A stretch of 64,000 nucleotides of DNA, taken from the NCBI RefSeq assembly GCF_000717595.1, contig NZ_JNZO01000031.1, forward strand, positions 1 through 64,000, in the 5' to 3' direction. Below the pieces are notes generated by a model. The model saw only the letters and a list, made by a program, of their open reading frames with translations. It made no database searches and was not told the origin of the DNA. Made by a program: the position numbers and the translations under genes. Shown here piece after piece: positions 14,585 to 23,863 of the stretch. How positions within the stretch are numbered: the first letter of the stretch is position 1; each line of letters starts with the position of its first letter. Origin of the DNA: Streptomyces flavochromogenes. Its GTDB lineage: Bacteria > Actinomycetota > Actinomycetes > Streptomycetales > Streptomycetaceae.

Positions 14585-16251
14585 ACCCCACCAGCCCGAC
14601 CACCAGCCCGCTGTCCCCGGCCTTCGCGGGCCATGGACACGTCACATTCCTCGGCGCAGGTCCCGGTGACCCCGGACTCCTGACCCTCAGGGCCGTGGAG
14701 GCCCTCGCCGGAGCGGATGTCCTGATCGCCGAGCCGGAGGTGCTCGAGGTCGTTCGCGGCCACGCTCGGGCGGGGGTGAGCACGCCGGAGCTGACGGTTG
14801 TTGACGAGGCGTCAACAACCGCCGGTGTCCCCGTGTTGAGGGACGCGGCCAATCTTGTCATGGAGGCCGCGAGGGGCGGCAGGCGGGTCGTCCGTGCGGT
14901 GACCGGCGACCCCGGCCTCGACGGCAACGCGGGAGCAGAGATGCTCGTCTGCGCCGCCGAGGGCATCCCCTTCGAGGTCGTCCCCGGCGTCGCCACGGCC
15001 GTCGGCGTACCCGCGTACGCCGGCGTCCCGCTCCGCGACGCCCAGGGCACCGACGTGCGCTTCGTCGACGCCCGCACCGCCGACGAGCGGTGCTGGACCG
15101 AGGTCGGTGCCTCCGACGGCACCGTCGTCGTGTCCACCTCGCTCGACTCGGTGGCCGCGGCCGCCGGTGAACTGGTGGCGGCAGGCCGTAAGCCGGACAC
15201 CCCGCTCACCGTCACCATCGCCGGTACCACCACCCGGCAGCGGACCTGGAACGCCACGCTCGGCACCATCGCCCAGGTCTTCAAGCAGGGCAAGGTCCTC
15301 CCCTCGCCCGAGGGCCACCGGCCGGTCATAGCCGTGGTCGGCGAGCGCAGCGCCCCGGCGCAGCGGGACCAGCTGTCGTGGTTCGAGTCGAAGCCGCTGT
15401 TCGGCTGGCGGGTGCTCGTGCCGCGTACCAAGGAGCAGGCCGCGTCGCTCTCCGACCAGCTGCGTTCGTACGGCGCGGTGCCGCACGAGGTGCCGACCAT
15501 CGCCGTCGAGCCGCCGCGCACGCCCCAGCAGATGGAGCGTGCGGTCAAGGGGCTCGTGACCGGGCGCTACGAGTGGATCGCCTTCACGTCGGTCAACGCG
15601 GTGAAGGCCGTACGGGAGAAGTTCGAGGAGTACGGGCTCGACGCGCGTGCCTTCGCCGGGATCAAGGTCGCGGCGGTGGGCGAGCAGACGGCCGCGGCGC
15701 TGGTCGACTTCGGTGTGAAGCCGGACCTGGTGCCGAGCGGGGAGCAGTCCGCGGCGGGTCTGCTGGAGGACTGGCCGCCGTACGACCCGGTCTTCGACCC
15801 GATCGACCGTGTCTTCCTGCCGCGGGCCGACATCGCGACGGAGACGCTGGTCGCCGGCCTCATCGAGCTCGGGTGGGAGGTGGACGACGTCACCGCGTAC
15901 CGGACCGTACGCGCTTCGCCGCCGCCGGCCGACACGCGGGAGGCGATCAAGGGCGGCGGGTTCGACGCCGTGCTCTTCACGTCGTCGTCGACGGTGCGCA
16001 ACCTGGTCGGTATCGCCGGGAAGCCGCACAACGTGACCGTCATCGCGTGCATCGGTCCCGCCACGGCGAAGACCGCCGAGGAGCACGGGCTGCGGGTGGA
16101 CGTGCTGTCGCCCGAGCCGTCGGTGCACAAGCTGGCGGAGGCGCTGGCGGACTTCGGGCTGCGGCGGCGGGAGGCCGCGCTGGAAGCCGGGGATCCGGTG
16201 ACGCGGCCTTCCGAGCGGCGACCGGGTGCCCGGAGGCGGCGGACCACGTAG
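14581..16251 (+). CDS. hemD: Bifunctional uroporphyrinogen-III C-methyltransferase / uroporphyrinogen-III synthase
   Basis: A 556-residue fusion. Residues about 20-255 are a tetrapyrrole methylase domain (FLGAGPGDPGLLTLRAVEAL; later EVVPGVATAVGVPAYAG). Residues about 275-535 are the HEM4 synthase that cyclises hydroxymethylbilane with D-ring inversion (VLVPRTKEQAASL, FTSVNAVKA, FTSSSTVRNL). The fusion can feed both the heme and siroheme/cobalamin branches. TTG 14581 is the start: it overlaps the hemC stop and has GGGGGAGC 7 bases upstream. A perfect palindrome written in unusual codons lies at 14795-14821. An intrinsic terminator follows the gene. Confidence 0.94.
   Translation: MNPTSPTTSPLSPAFAGHGHVTFLGAGPGDPGLLTLRAVEALAGADVLIAEPEVLEVVRGHARAGVSTPELTVVDEASTTAGVPVLRDAANLVMEAARGGRRVVRAVTGDPGLDGNAGAEMLVCAAEGIPFEVVPGVATAVGVPAYAGVPLRDAQGTDVRFVDARTADERCWTEVGASDGTVVVSTSLDSVAAAAGELVAAGRKPDTPLTVTIAGTTTRQRTWNATLGTIAQVFKQGKVLPSPEGHRPVIAVVGERSAPAQRDQLSWFESKPLFGWRVLVPRTKEQAASLSDQLRSYGAVPHEVPTIAVEPPRTPQQMERAVKGLVTGRYEWIAFTSVNAVKAVREKFEEYGLDARAFAGIKVAAVGEQTAAALVDFGVKPDLVPSGEQSAAGLLEDWPPYDPVFDPIDRVFLPRADIATETLVAGLIELGWEVDDVTAYRTVRASPPPADTREAIKGGGFDAVLFTSSSTVRNLVGIAGKPHNVTVIACIGPATAKTAEEHGLRVDVLSPEPSVHKLAEALADFGLRRREAALEAGDPVTRPSERRPGARRRRTT
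14795..14821. repeat. Perfect 12-bp inverted repeat inside hemD
   Basis: CGGTTGTTGACG, spacer AGG, CGTCAACAACCG. It encodes TVVDEASTTA using GTT GTT and TCA ACA, codons that are rare in this GC-rich genome, so the DNA or RNA sequence itself may be under selection. Confidence 0.6.
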
Positions 16252-16259
16252 GTGGTGTG

Positions 16260-16291
16260 GGGCGGGGCCTCTATTCGGCCCCGCCCTTTTC
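16260..16291 (+). terminator. Terminator of the rex-hem operon
   Basis: GGGCGGGGCC (16260-16269), 7-base loop, GGCCCCGCCC (16277-16286), then TTTT. Confidence 0.87.
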
Positions 16292-16449
16292 CTCTCGTGG
16301 GCCCTGGTGGTGCGGGCTACGGGGCGCTGCGCCGGCTCTGTCGGCGTTGCCCCACCCGTTCCGCCCTGCGCAACGATTGCCCACAACGGGGCGGGGCGCA
16401 TGCCGATGACGCGGACGCCGTGTCGGTAAAAGCACTCTTTGGGCGGGCG

Positions 16450-16455
16450 TAGCCT
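16450..16455 (+). promoter_or_regulatory. Candidate -10 box of hemB
   Basis: TAGCCT ends 7 bases before the hemB ATG at 16463. Together with the terminator after hemD it indicates that hemB is a separate, probably leaderless, transcript. Confidence 0.5.
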
Positions 16456-16462
16456 CGGGGCT

Positions 16463-17467
16463 ATGAACTCGTACGGATCCTTTCCCGGGGCGCGGCCGCG
16501 GCGGCTGCGGACGACGCCTGCCATGCGGCGGATGGTGGCCGAGACGCGGCTGCATCCCGCCGATCTGATCCTTCCCGCGTTCGTGCGCGAGGGGATCACC
16601 GAGCCCGTGCCGATCCAGGCCATGCCCGGTGTCGTCCAGCACACGCGCGACACCCTGCGGAAGGCCGCGGCCGAGGCCGTGGAGGCCGGGGTCTCCGGGA
16701 TCATGCTCTTCGGCGTGCCCGAGGACGAGAAGAAGGACGCGGCGGGGACGGCCGGGACCGACCCCGACGGGATCCTTCAGGTCGCCATCCGGGACGTCCG
16801 CGCCGAGGTCGGCGACGAGCTCGTGATCATGTCGGACCTCTGTCTCGACGAGTACACCGACCACGGCCACTGCGGCGTCCTCGACGCCGACGGCCGCGTC
16901 GACAACGACGCCACGCTGGAACGTTACGCCGAGATGGCCCAGGTCCAGGCGGACGCCGGCGTCCACGTCGTCGGCCCCTCCGGGATGATGGACGGCCAGG
17001 TCGGCGTCGTACGGGACGCCCTGGACACCATCGGCAGGGAGGACGTGTCGATCCTCGCCTACACCGCGAAGTACTCCTCCGCCTTCTACGGCCCCTTCCG
17101 CGAGGCCGTCGGCTCCTCCCTCCGGGGCGACCGCAAGACCTACCAGCAGGACCCCGCCAACCTGCGGGAGTCCCTGCGCGAGCTCGCCCTCGACCTGGAG
17201 GAGGGCGCCGACATGGTGATGGTCAAGCCGGCGGGGCCGTACCTCGACGTCGTCGCCAAGGTCGCCGAGTCCGTGGACGTGCCCGTCGCCGCGTACCAGA
17301 TCAGTGGTGAGTACTCGATGGTCGAGGCCGCCGCGGAGAAGGGCTGGATCGACCGCGACAGGGCGATCTTCGAGACCCTGACCGGTATCCGGCGGGCCGG
17401 CGCGCAGATGATCCTCACCTACTGGGCCACCGAGGTCGCCCAGAAGCTGTCCGCCGCGCGCGTCTAG
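16463..17467 (+). CDS. hemB: Delta-aminolevulinic acid dehydratase (porphobilinogen synthase)
   Basis: A 334-residue enzyme that condenses two 5-aminolevulinates to porphobilinogen. The two active-site lysines are Lys203 ([14 protein letters not shown]) and Lys255 ([12 protein letters not shown]). The metal loop is [14 protein letters not shown], with Cys127 and Cys137 retained. The N-terminal arm [14 protein letters not shown] is typical. The frame extends to 16439, but ATG 16463 starts the family N-terminus at leaderless spacing. It is separated from hemD by a terminator, so heme genes here fall into two units, only the first with a Rex operator. Confidence 0.96.
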   Translation: MNSYGSFPGARPRRLRTTPAMRRMVAETRLHPADLILPAFVREGITEPVPIQAMPGVVQHTRDTLRKAAAEAVEAGVSGIMLFGVPEDEKKDAAGTAGTDPDGILQVAIRDVRAEVGDELVIMSDLCLDEYTDHGHCGVLDADGRVDNDATLERYAEMAQVQADAGVHVVGPSGMMDGQVGVVRDALDTIGREDVSILAYTAKYSSAFYGPFREAVGSSLRGDRKTYQQDPANLRESLRELALDLEEGADMVMVKPAGPYLDVVAKVAESVDVPVAAYQISGEYSMVEAAAEKGWIDRDRAIFETLTGIRRAGAQMILTYWATEVAQKLSAARV

Positions 17468-17474
17468 CCGGGGC

Positions 17475-18251
17475 TCAGTCCCACCAGAAGGTCCAGACGG
17501 GGCTGTCCAGCAGCCCCGTCCGCGCGTAGGCGCGCAGGCCGCCGCGGGGGCCCTGGTCGATGTTGTCCGGGCAGAACGCGAAGTGTTCCGCCGCCAGCGC
17601 CTCGGCCTCCTCCAGGGTCTGGGGAGGGGACCCGACCGAGACCACCAGCTGGTCGAAGGTGAGCGCGACGACACGGGCCCCGAAACGGTCCTCCCAGGAC
17701 CGCAGCACCGCACACAGCCGGGCCACGTCGTTCTCGTGGTTCAGCGGCCCGCTCCAGCCGATCACCGCCGGTATGTCCGCGCTGCGCCGCGCCGGAACCA
17801 GGGCCGGGCGGGCGTCCTCAAGCCAGAAGCCCGGCTCCGTCAGCATCTCGGCGACGGCGGCCGCCGCCTTGTCCGGGTCCGTGTCGCACGGCTGCGCCGG
17901 GGCCAGGCCCGGCCAGCCGGCGCTTTCGGGTATCTCGTCGGACGCGTTCGCGTCCCAGAACTCGGCGAGGACCTCGTCCGCGTCATGGTCCGCCGGGTCG
18001 CTCATCCGCCCGGGCTCCAGCTCCCACTGGTCCAGGCTCCAGTCACCGCCCAGCAGCACCGGCAGCAGGCCCGCCGAGCGGGCCGCCGGCCGCAGCGCGC
18101 TCCAGGCGGCGGGCCCCGCCGCGCCGTGTCCCGACCAGATGTACGGGGCGTCCGCCGGGCCGGTGAGGGCGCCGGGCGGCAGGTCGAGGCCGAGTGAACG
18201 GCCGGTCGGGTCGGCTGCGAGCCGGGGCAGCTGGTTCGGGATCATCGCCAT
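17475..18251 (-). CDS. DUF4253 domain protein
   Basis: A 258-residue soluble protein. The C-terminal half matches the DUF4253 pattern: PAVIGWSGPLNHE, LRSWEDRFGARVVAL, then AEHFAFCPDNI and a closing PVWTFWWD. Such proteins are common in streptomycetes and of unknown function, sometimes compared to SMI1/KNR4-like immunity proteins. ATG 18251 is chosen because TACGTT lies 6 bases upstream (leaderless); ATG 18245 is possible. It converges on hemB with 7 bases between stops. Confidence 0.82.
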   Translation of the reverse strand: MAMIPNQLPRLAADPTGRSLGLDLPPGALTGPADAPYIWSGHGAAGPAAWSALRPAARSAGLLPVLLGGDWSLDQWELEPGRMSDPADHDADEVLAEFWDANASDEIPESAGWPGLAPAQPCDTDPDKAAAAVAEMLTEPGFWLEDARPALVPARRSADIPAVIGWSGPLNHENDVARLCAVLRSWEDRFGARVVALTFDQLVVSVGSPPQTLEEAEALAAEHFAFCPDNIDQGPRGGLRAYARTGLLDSPVWTFWWD

Positions 18252-18257
18252 GCGCAG

Positions 18258-18263
18258 AACGTA
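18258..18263 (-). promoter_or_regulatory. Candidate -10 box of the DUF4253 gene
   Basis: TACGTT on the minus strand, 6 bases before ATG 18251. Confidence 0.42.
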
Positions 18264-18357
18264 CGGGGCGCCACTGACAACGGAGCGAGTGGTGGTGCGG
18301 CACGCGTCGGCGCACCCTGGAGAGGTAGCCGACAGGTCCTCGCTGGAGGTGGTCCTC

Positions 18358-18630
18358 ATGATGCACACGCTCGTCGGATGGCATGTGGAGATGGAGTTCC
18401 AGGAGGAGGGTGACCGGACGCGGGCCGCGGCCATGGTGCGGCTGACCGACGGCACCGAGTTCCGGGCCCACGGCACGGCCAACCGCCACCCTTCCGACCC
18501 GGACCAGCTCAGGGTGGGCGAGGAGATCGCCGGCGCACGCGCGCTGATGGATCTCGCCTCTCAGTTGCTCCAGAAGGCCCACACGGAGATCGACGAGGTC
18601 TCGGGCCGGACCTCGCACACCATCCGTTGA
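18358..18630 (+). CDS. DUF1876 domain protein (small)
   Basis: A 90-residue protein composed of one DUF1876 domain: WHVEMEFQEEGDRTRAAAMV, then DGTEFRAHGTANRHP and GEEIAGARALMDLASQLL. Members resemble dsRBD-like folds and are of unknown function, often in stress-linked loci of actinobacteria. ATG 18358 has GGAGG 8 bases upstream. It is divergent from the DUF4253 gene and convergent with argS. Confidence 0.85.
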   Translation: MMHTLVGWHVEMEFQEEGDRTRAAAMVRLTDGTEFRAHGTANRHPSDPDQLRVGEEIAGARALMDLASQLLQKAHTEIDEVSGRTSHTIR

Positions 18631-18633
18631 CGA

Positions 18634-18670
18634 CGAAGCCCCCGGCACGGTGATCCGTACCGGGGGCTTC
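18634..18670. terminator. Bidirectional terminator between the DUF1876 gene and argS
   Basis: GAAGCCCCCGGCACGG and CCGTACCGGGGGCTTC form a 16-bp stem with one wobble pair between convergent genes. Confidence 0.85.
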
Positions 18671-18695
18671 GCCTTCGGATGTCGCTCCGGGACCG

Positions 18696-20471
18696 TCAGA
18701 GGCGCTCGGGCGTCCGGATGCCCAGCAGAGCCATGCCCTGGTGCAGGGTGCGGGCGGTCAGGTCACAGAGGAAGAGGCGGTTCTCCGCGACCTCCTGCGC
18801 CGGTTCCGGCTTGATGACGGGGCACTGGTCGTAGAACGTCGTGTACAGCGACGCCAGCTGGTACAGGTACGCGGCCAGCTTGTGCGGGGCGTGCTCCGCG
18901 GCCGTCTCGGCGATCACCTCGCCGAACTGGTCCAGGTGCAGACCCAGCGCGCGCTCGGCCGGTGCCAGCTCCAGCTCCGGGTGGGCGAGCGGCGTGCGGT
19001 CGCCGGCCTTCCCGAAGATCGACCTGATCCGTGCGTAGGCGTACTGCAGGTACACCGAGGTGTCGCCGTTCAGCGACACCATCTGGTCCAGGTCGAACTT
19101 GTAGTCGCGGGCGGCCGACGTCGACAGGTCGGCGTACTTCACCGCGCCGATGCCCACGTACTGGCCGTTCTCGACGATCTCCGACTCGGTCAGGCCCACC
19201 TTCTCGGCCTTCTCGCGCACGACCGTCGTCGCGCGGTCCACGGCCTCGTCCAGCAGGTCCACCAGCCGGACCGTCTCGCCCTCACGGGTCTTGAACGGCT
19301 TGCCGTCCTTGCCCAGGACCGTGCCGAAGGCCAGCTGGACCGCCTTCACGTCCTCGTTCAGCCAGCCGGCCCGGCGAGCGGTCTCGAAGACCATCTTGAA
19401 GTGCAGCGACTGGCGGGCGTCGACCACGTACACCAGGGACGTCGCCTTGAGGTTCTGCACGCGGTCACGGATCGCGGACAGGTCCGTCGCCGCGTAGCCG
19501 AAGCCGCCGTCGGACTTCTGGACGATCAGCGGGGTCGGGTTGCCGTCCGGGCCCTTCACGTCGTCGAAGAAGACGCACAGCGCACCCTCGGAGCGGACGG
19601 CGACGCCCGACTCCTCGAGGATGCGGCAGGTCTCCACCAGCATGTCGTTGTAGCCGGACTCGCCGACGACGTCGGCGTCCCGGATGTCCATGTCGAGCTT
19701 GTCGAAGACCGAGTAGAAGTAGATCTTCGACTCGTCGACGAACCGCTGCCAGAGCGCGAGGGTCCGCTCGTCGCCGGCCTGGAGGTCGACGACCCGAGCC
19801 CGGGCCCTCGTCTTGAACTCCTCGTCGGAGTCGAAGAGCGCGCGCGAGGCCTTGTAGAGCCGGTTCAGGTTCGACATGGCCTCCTCACCGGAGACCTCGG
19901 CGCCGTCCTCGGCCGTGTGGTCCAGCTCGTGCGGGTGCTCGATCAGGTACTGGATGAGCATGCCGAACTGGGTGCCCCAGTCGCCGATGTGGTGGCGGCG
20001 GACCACGCTCTCGCCGGTGAACTCCAGGATCTCGACCATCGCGGCGCCGATCACGGCGGAGCGCAGGTGACCGACGTGCATCTCCTTCGCCACGTTCGGC
20101 TGGGCGTAGTCGATGACCGTCGTGCCTGCCGACTCGTTGAACGGCACGCCGAGCCGGGCGTCGGCGGCGCGGGCCGCGAGGGTCCGCACGATCGCCGCGT
20201 CCGTCACCGTGATGTTCAGGAAGCCGGGGCCCGAGACCTCGATCTCCTTCAGGACGTCGTTCTCCGGGATCGCGGCGACGACCTGGGTGGCCAGCTCACG
20301 CGGGTTGCCCTTGAGCTGCTTGGCGAGCGCCAGGATGCCGTTGGCCTGGAAGTCGGCCCGGTCGCTTCGTCGCAGCAGCGGGTCGGCGGACGCGGCGTCC
20401 GGCAGAGCTGCCGAGAGGCCGTCCGCGAGGCGCTGCTGCACGGTCGAAGCGAGGGAAGGGACCGAGGCCAT
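18696..20471 (-). CDS. argS: Arginyl-tRNA synthetase
   Basis: A 591-residue class I synthetase that charges tRNA(Arg). The N-terminal tRNA-binding domain covers residues 1-115. The HIGH equivalent is His132-Val-Gly-His135 ([13 protein letters not shown]), the central Rossmann fold includes [17 protein letters not shown], and the DALR anticodon domain ends [10 protein letters not shown]. As in many ArgRS, no canonical KMSKS is present; [14 protein letters not shown] occupies that zone. ATG 20471 follows AGGAACGGAAG. It is divergent from lysS across 218 bases. Confidence 0.96.
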   Translation of the reverse strand: MASVPSLASTVQQRLADGLSAALPDAASADPLLRRSDRADFQANGILALAKQLKGNPRELATQVVAAIPENDVLKEIEVSGPGFLNITVTDAAIVRTLAARAADARLGVPFNESAGTTVIDYAQPNVAKEMHVGHLRSAVIGAAMVEILEFTGESVVRRHHIGDWGTQFGMLIQYLIEHPHELDHTAEDGAEVSGEEAMSNLNRLYKASRALFDSDEEFKTRARARVVDLQAGDERTLALWQRFVDESKIYFYSVFDKLDMDIRDADVVGESGYNDMLVETCRILEESGVAVRSEGALCVFFDDVKGPDGNPTPLIVQKSDGGFGYAATDLSAIRDRVQNLKATSLVYVVDARQSLHFKMVFETARRAGWLNEDVKAVQLAFGTVLGKDGKPFKTREGETVRLVDLLDEAVDRATTVVREKAEKVGLTESEIVENGQYVGIGAVKYADLSTSAARDYKFDLDQMVSLNGDTSVYLQYAYARIRSIFGKAGDRTPLAHPELELAPAERALGLHLDQFGEVIAETAAEHAPHKLAAYLYQLASLYTTFYDQCPVIKPEPAQEVAENRLFLCDLTARTLHQGMALLGIRTPERL

Positions 20472-20689
20472 GAGCTTCCGTTCCTGTTGAGTTCGGGGAG
20501 TTCTGTGCGTCCAAATCGCTTGTCAAGTGTCCCATGGGAGCGCAACGTGATTTCCCCGCCTGTGGACGACCGGAGGGCGCGGGCGATCTCCGCCTGTGGA
20601 CAACCTCGGGGAGCGCTCTTCCGTCTGGGAGAATGGCTCACGTAGGCCCCTCAGGCAGCATCCCACCCAGGAAGAAGGACGTACCGACC

Positions 20690-22414
20690 GTGGCTCAGAG
20701 CAGCACCGAGACCGACTGGGTCTCCCGTTTCGCGGACGAGGTCATCGCCGAGTCGGAGCGACGTGCGCCTGGCAAACCGGTCGTCGTCGCCTCCGGTCTC
20801 TCCCCGTCCGGCCCGATCCACCTGGGCAACCTCCGCGAGGTCATGACCCCGCACCTGGTCGCCGACGAGATCCGCCGCCGGGGGCACGAGGTCAGGCACC
20901 TGATCTCCTGGGACGACTACGACCGCTACCGCAAGGTGCCGAACGGCATCGAGGGCATCGACGAGTCCTGGGCCGAGCACATCGGCAAGCCGCTGACCTC
21001 GGTCCCGGCCCCCGCCGGCTCGCCCCACCCCAACTGGGCCGAGCACTTCAAGGCCGCCATGGTCGAGTCGCTGGCCGAGCTCGGCGTCGAGTACGACCCG
21101 ATCAGCCAGACCGAGCAGTACACCGCGGGCACCTACCGCGAGCAGATCCTGCACGCCATGAAGCACCGCGGCGACATCGACGCCATCCTCGACCAGTACC
21201 GGACGAAGAAGACGCCGAAGAAGCAGTCGCAGAAGCCCCTCGACGAGGCCGAGCTGGAGGCCGAGGAGGGCTCCGGCGCGGCGAGCGAGGACGACGGCTC
21301 CGGCGGCTCCTCGGGCTACTTCCCGTACAAGCCGTACTGCAGTCAGTGCGAGAAGGACCTGACCACGGTCACCTCGTACGACGACGACACCACCGAGCTC
21401 GCCTACGCCTGCACCAACTGCGGCTTCTCCGAAACCGTGAAGCTCAGCGAGTTCAACCGCGGCAAGCTGGTCTGGAAGGTCGACTGGCCGATGCGCTGGG
21501 CGTACGAGGGCGTCATCTTCGAGCCCTCCGGCGTCGACCACTCCTCGCCCGGCTCGTCCTTCGTCGTCGGCGGCCAGATCGTCCGCGAGATCTTCGACGG
21601 CGTCCAGCCGATCGGCCCGATGTACGCCTTCGTCGGCATCAGCGGCATGGCCAAGATGTCCTCCTCGCGCGGTGGTGTCCCGACCGCCGCCGACGCGCTG
21701 AAGATCATGGAGGCGCCGCTGCTGCGCTGGCTGTACGCGCGCCGCCGCCCCAACCAGTCCTTCAAGATCGCCTTCGACCAGGAGATCCAGCGGCTCTACG
21801 ACGAGTGGGACAAGCTGGAGGCCAAGGTCGCCGACGGCAGCGTGCTGCCCGCCGACGCCGCCGCCCACACCCGCGCCGCCCGTACGGCCGCCGGTGAGCT
21901 TCCGCGCACCCCGCGCCCGCTCCCGTACCGCACGCTCGCCTCGGTCATGGACATCACCGCCGGCCACGACGAGCAGACCCTGCGGATCCTGACCGAGCTC
22001 GACCCCGAGAACCCGGTCGCGTCCCTCGACGAGGTCCGGCCGCGCCTCGACCGCGCCGAGAACTGGATCACCAGCCAGGTCCCGGCCGACCAGCGCACCA
22101 TCGTCCGCGAGGAGCCCGACACCGAGCTCCTCGGCTCCCTGGACGACGAGGGCCGCGAGTCGCTCCGCCGGCTCCTGGAGGGCCTCGACAGCCACTGGTC
22201 GCTCGACGGGCTCACCACCCTCGTCTACGGCGTCCCGAAGGTCATGGCCGGTCTCGACGCCGAGGCCAAGCCGACGCCCGAGCTGAAGCTCGCGCAGCGC
22301 GCGTTCTTCGCCCTGCTCTACAAGCTCCTCGTCAGCCGCGAGACCGGGCCGCGACTGCCCACGCTGCTGCTCGCCGTGGGCGCGGACCGGGTGAGGAAGC
22401 TGCTCGGCGCGTGA
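20690..22414 (+). CDS. lysS: Class I lysyl-tRNA synthetase
   Basis: A 574-residue LysRS of the class I (archaeal/LysK) type. HIGH variant His44-Leu-Gly-Asn (GPIHLGN) and KMSSS at 322-326 mark the catalytic fold. A zinc-ribbon-like insertion has Cys217, Cys220, Cys241 and Cys244. A flexible Glu/Gly/Ser-rich insert (about 185-210) precedes it, and a helix-bundle anticodon domain forms the C-terminus. GTG 20690 (MAQSSTETDWVSRFADE) with AAGGA upstream is preferred; the longer frame to 20534 has no family support. A perfect terminator follows. Confidence 0.95.
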   Translation: MAQSSTETDWVSRFADEVIAESERRAPGKPVVVASGLSPSGPIHLGNLREVMTPHLVADEIRRRGHEVRHLISWDDYDRYRKVPNGIEGIDESWAEHIGKPLTSVPAPAGSPHPNWAEHFKAAMVESLAELGVEYDPISQTEQYTAGTYREQILHAMKHRGDIDAILDQYRTKKTPKKQSQKPLDEAELEAEEGSGAASEDDGSGGSSGYFPYKPYCSQCEKDLTTVTSYDDDTTELAYACTNCGFSETVKLSEFNRGKLVWKVDWPMRWAYEGVIFEPSGVDHSSPGSSFVVGGQIVREIFDGVQPIGPMYAFVGISGMAKMSSSRGGVPTAADALKIMEAPLLRWLYARRRPNQSFKIAFDQEIQRLYDEWDKLEAKVADGSVLPADAAAHTRAARTAAGELPRTPRPLPYRTLASVMDITAGHDEQTLRILTELDPENPVASLDEVRPRLDRAENWITSQVPADQRTIVREEPDTELLGSLDDEGRESLRRLLEGLDSHWSLDGLTTLVYGVPKVMAGLDAEAKPTPELKLAQRAFFALLYKLLVSRETGPRLPTLLLAVGADRVRKLLGA

Positions 22415-22437
22415 GCGCCCGGGTGAGCTGACTACGC

Positions 22438-22476
22438 GAAAGGGCCGCCGCCCGGCATCCGGGCGGCGGCCCTTTC
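22438..22476. terminator. Bidirectional terminator after lysS
   Basis: A perfect 18-bp stem: GAAAGGGCCGCCGCCCGG, CAT loop, CCGGGCGGCGGCCCTTTC. It serves lysS and the converging DUF2637 gene. Confidence 0.93.
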
Positions 22477-22493
22477 ACGTACCTCCGTGCGGG

Positions 22494-23720
22494 TCAGGGG
22501 GTGCGGTACTCCTGCATGTCCTGCTGGATCCGCTGCTGGACCTCGGGGATCACCTGGTGGAGCAGCTCGGGGTTGCGGAGCTGCTCGACGCCGTAGTGGT
22601 CGGCCACCAGCCGTTCGAGCTCCTGGGTCTCCGGGAAGCGGTCGTTCTCCACGGCGTACGCCCAGGTCTGCTTGTAGACGACCTCGCGGAACTCCTCGAC
22701 CTCCTGCGGTTCCGGCTGCTCCTCCACGTACTCGGGGTACTCGACGAACTCCTCCGGCCCCGGCGGGGGCACGTCCTCCGGGCCGAGCGGCACCGGCACC
22801 GGGATCGGCTCCAGGCCGTCCACGATCTGCGGGTTGTACGAGCCCTGGTAGCCGTCAGGCCGCGCCTGGCCGGCGAACCAGGGGCTGCCCTCGGCATCCT
22901 CCGGCGCGTCGGGAAGCGGCTGCGGCGTGGGCGCGAGCTGCACCTGCTGAGGCTGCTGGGCCGGCTGAAGCGGCTGGGGCTGCTGGGGCAGCAGCGGCGA
23001 CGTGCCCTGCGGCTGCGGGGGCAGCACGGCCGGTTCGATGCCGGCCGCCGCGAGACCCGCGGCCGCCGTCTCCGCGAGCGGCACCCCGTACCGCGCGAGA
23101 CGCAGAGGCATCAGCGCCTCCACCGGCGCCTTGCGGCGCCAGCTCCGGCCGAAACGGGCCTGGAGACGCGCCTGGTAGATCAGCCGCTCCTGCTCCAGCT
23201 TGATCACCTGCTCGTACGAGCGGAGCTCCCACAGCTTCATCCGGCGCCACAGCCGGAACGTCGGCACCGGGGACAGCAGCCAGCGGGTCAGCCGGACGCC
23301 CTCCATGTGCTTGTCCGCGGTGATGTCCGCGATCCGGCCCACCGCGTGCCGCGCGGCCTCGACGGCCACGACGAACAGGATCGGGATCACGGCGTGCATC
23401 CCGACGCCGAGCGGGTCGGGCCAGGCGGCCGCGCCGTTGAACGCGATCGTCGCCGCCGTCAGCACCCACGCGGTCTGCCGCAACAGCGGGAACGGGATCC
23501 GCAGCCACGTCAGCAGCAGATCCAGGGCGAGCAGCACACAGATGCCCGCGTCGATGCCGATCGGGAAGAAGTACGAGAAGGTGCCGAAGCCCTTCTGTAC
23601 GGCGAGCTCGCGCACGGCGGCGTACGAACCCGCGAAACCGATCCCCGCGATGATCAGCGCACCGGCGATGACGAGGCCGATGAGTATCCGGTGTGTGCGT
23701 GTCAGCTGCATCGCGGCCAC
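22494..23720 (-). CDS. DUF2637 membrane protein
   Basis: A 408-residue protein. Residues about 10-135 contain four transmembrane helices (ILIGLVIAGALIIAGIGFAG; GIDAGICVLLALDLLLTWL; further two). A conserved basic/amphipathic cytoplasmic segment follows (RLTRWLLSPVPTFRLWRRMK), then a Gln/Pro-rich linker (about 235-275) and an acidic C-terminal domain ending with a helix (QVIPEVQQRIQQDM). DUF2637 also occurs in SpdB-type proteins of Streptomyces conjugative plasmids, but this chromosomal copy has no transfer genes nearby. GTG 23720 has GGAGGGG 7 bases upstream; ATG 23711 is the alternative. Confidence 0.86.
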   Translation of the reverse strand: MAAMQLTRTHRILIGLVIAGALIIAGIGFAGSYAAVRELAVQKGFGTFSYFFPIGIDAGICVLLALDLLLTWLRIPFPLLRQTAWVLTAATIAFNGAAAWPDPLGVGMHAVIPILFVVAVEAARHAVGRIADITADKHMEGVRLTRWLLSPVPTFRLWRRMKLWELRSYEQVIKLEQERLIYQARLQARFGRSWRRKAPVEALMPLRLARYGVPLAETAAAGLAAAGIEPAVLPPQPQGTSPLLPQQPQPLQPAQQPQQVQLAPTPQPLPDAPEDAEGSPWFAGQARPDGYQGSYNPQIVDGLEPIPVPVPLGPEDVPPPGPEEFVEYPEYVEEQPEPQEVEEFREVVYKQTWAYAVENDRFPETQELERLVADHYGVEQLRNPELLHQVIPEVQQRIQQDMQEYRTP

Positions 23721-23863
23721 CCGCGATCCCCTCCCCGTCAATCGACATCTCGCGCGCACAGACTGGCACATGTGCGCGAAGCCCGGCCCCCGGGGGAGGG
23801 ACGGGCTCCACATCGACGTGCCACTCTGGGCCGGTTTGCGACTGGTTGTCGGCCTTCGGTCGC

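Noticed and set aside
17475..18251. Toxin-antitoxin or immunity gene (DUF4253)
   Set aside because: No partner toxin or polymorphic-toxin features next to it; the comparison to immunity folds is only weak.
22494..23720. Conjugation locus (SpdB-like DUF2637 protein)
   Set aside because: No transfer ATPase, replication or integrase gene nearby; DUF2637 is also widespread as a chromosomal protein.
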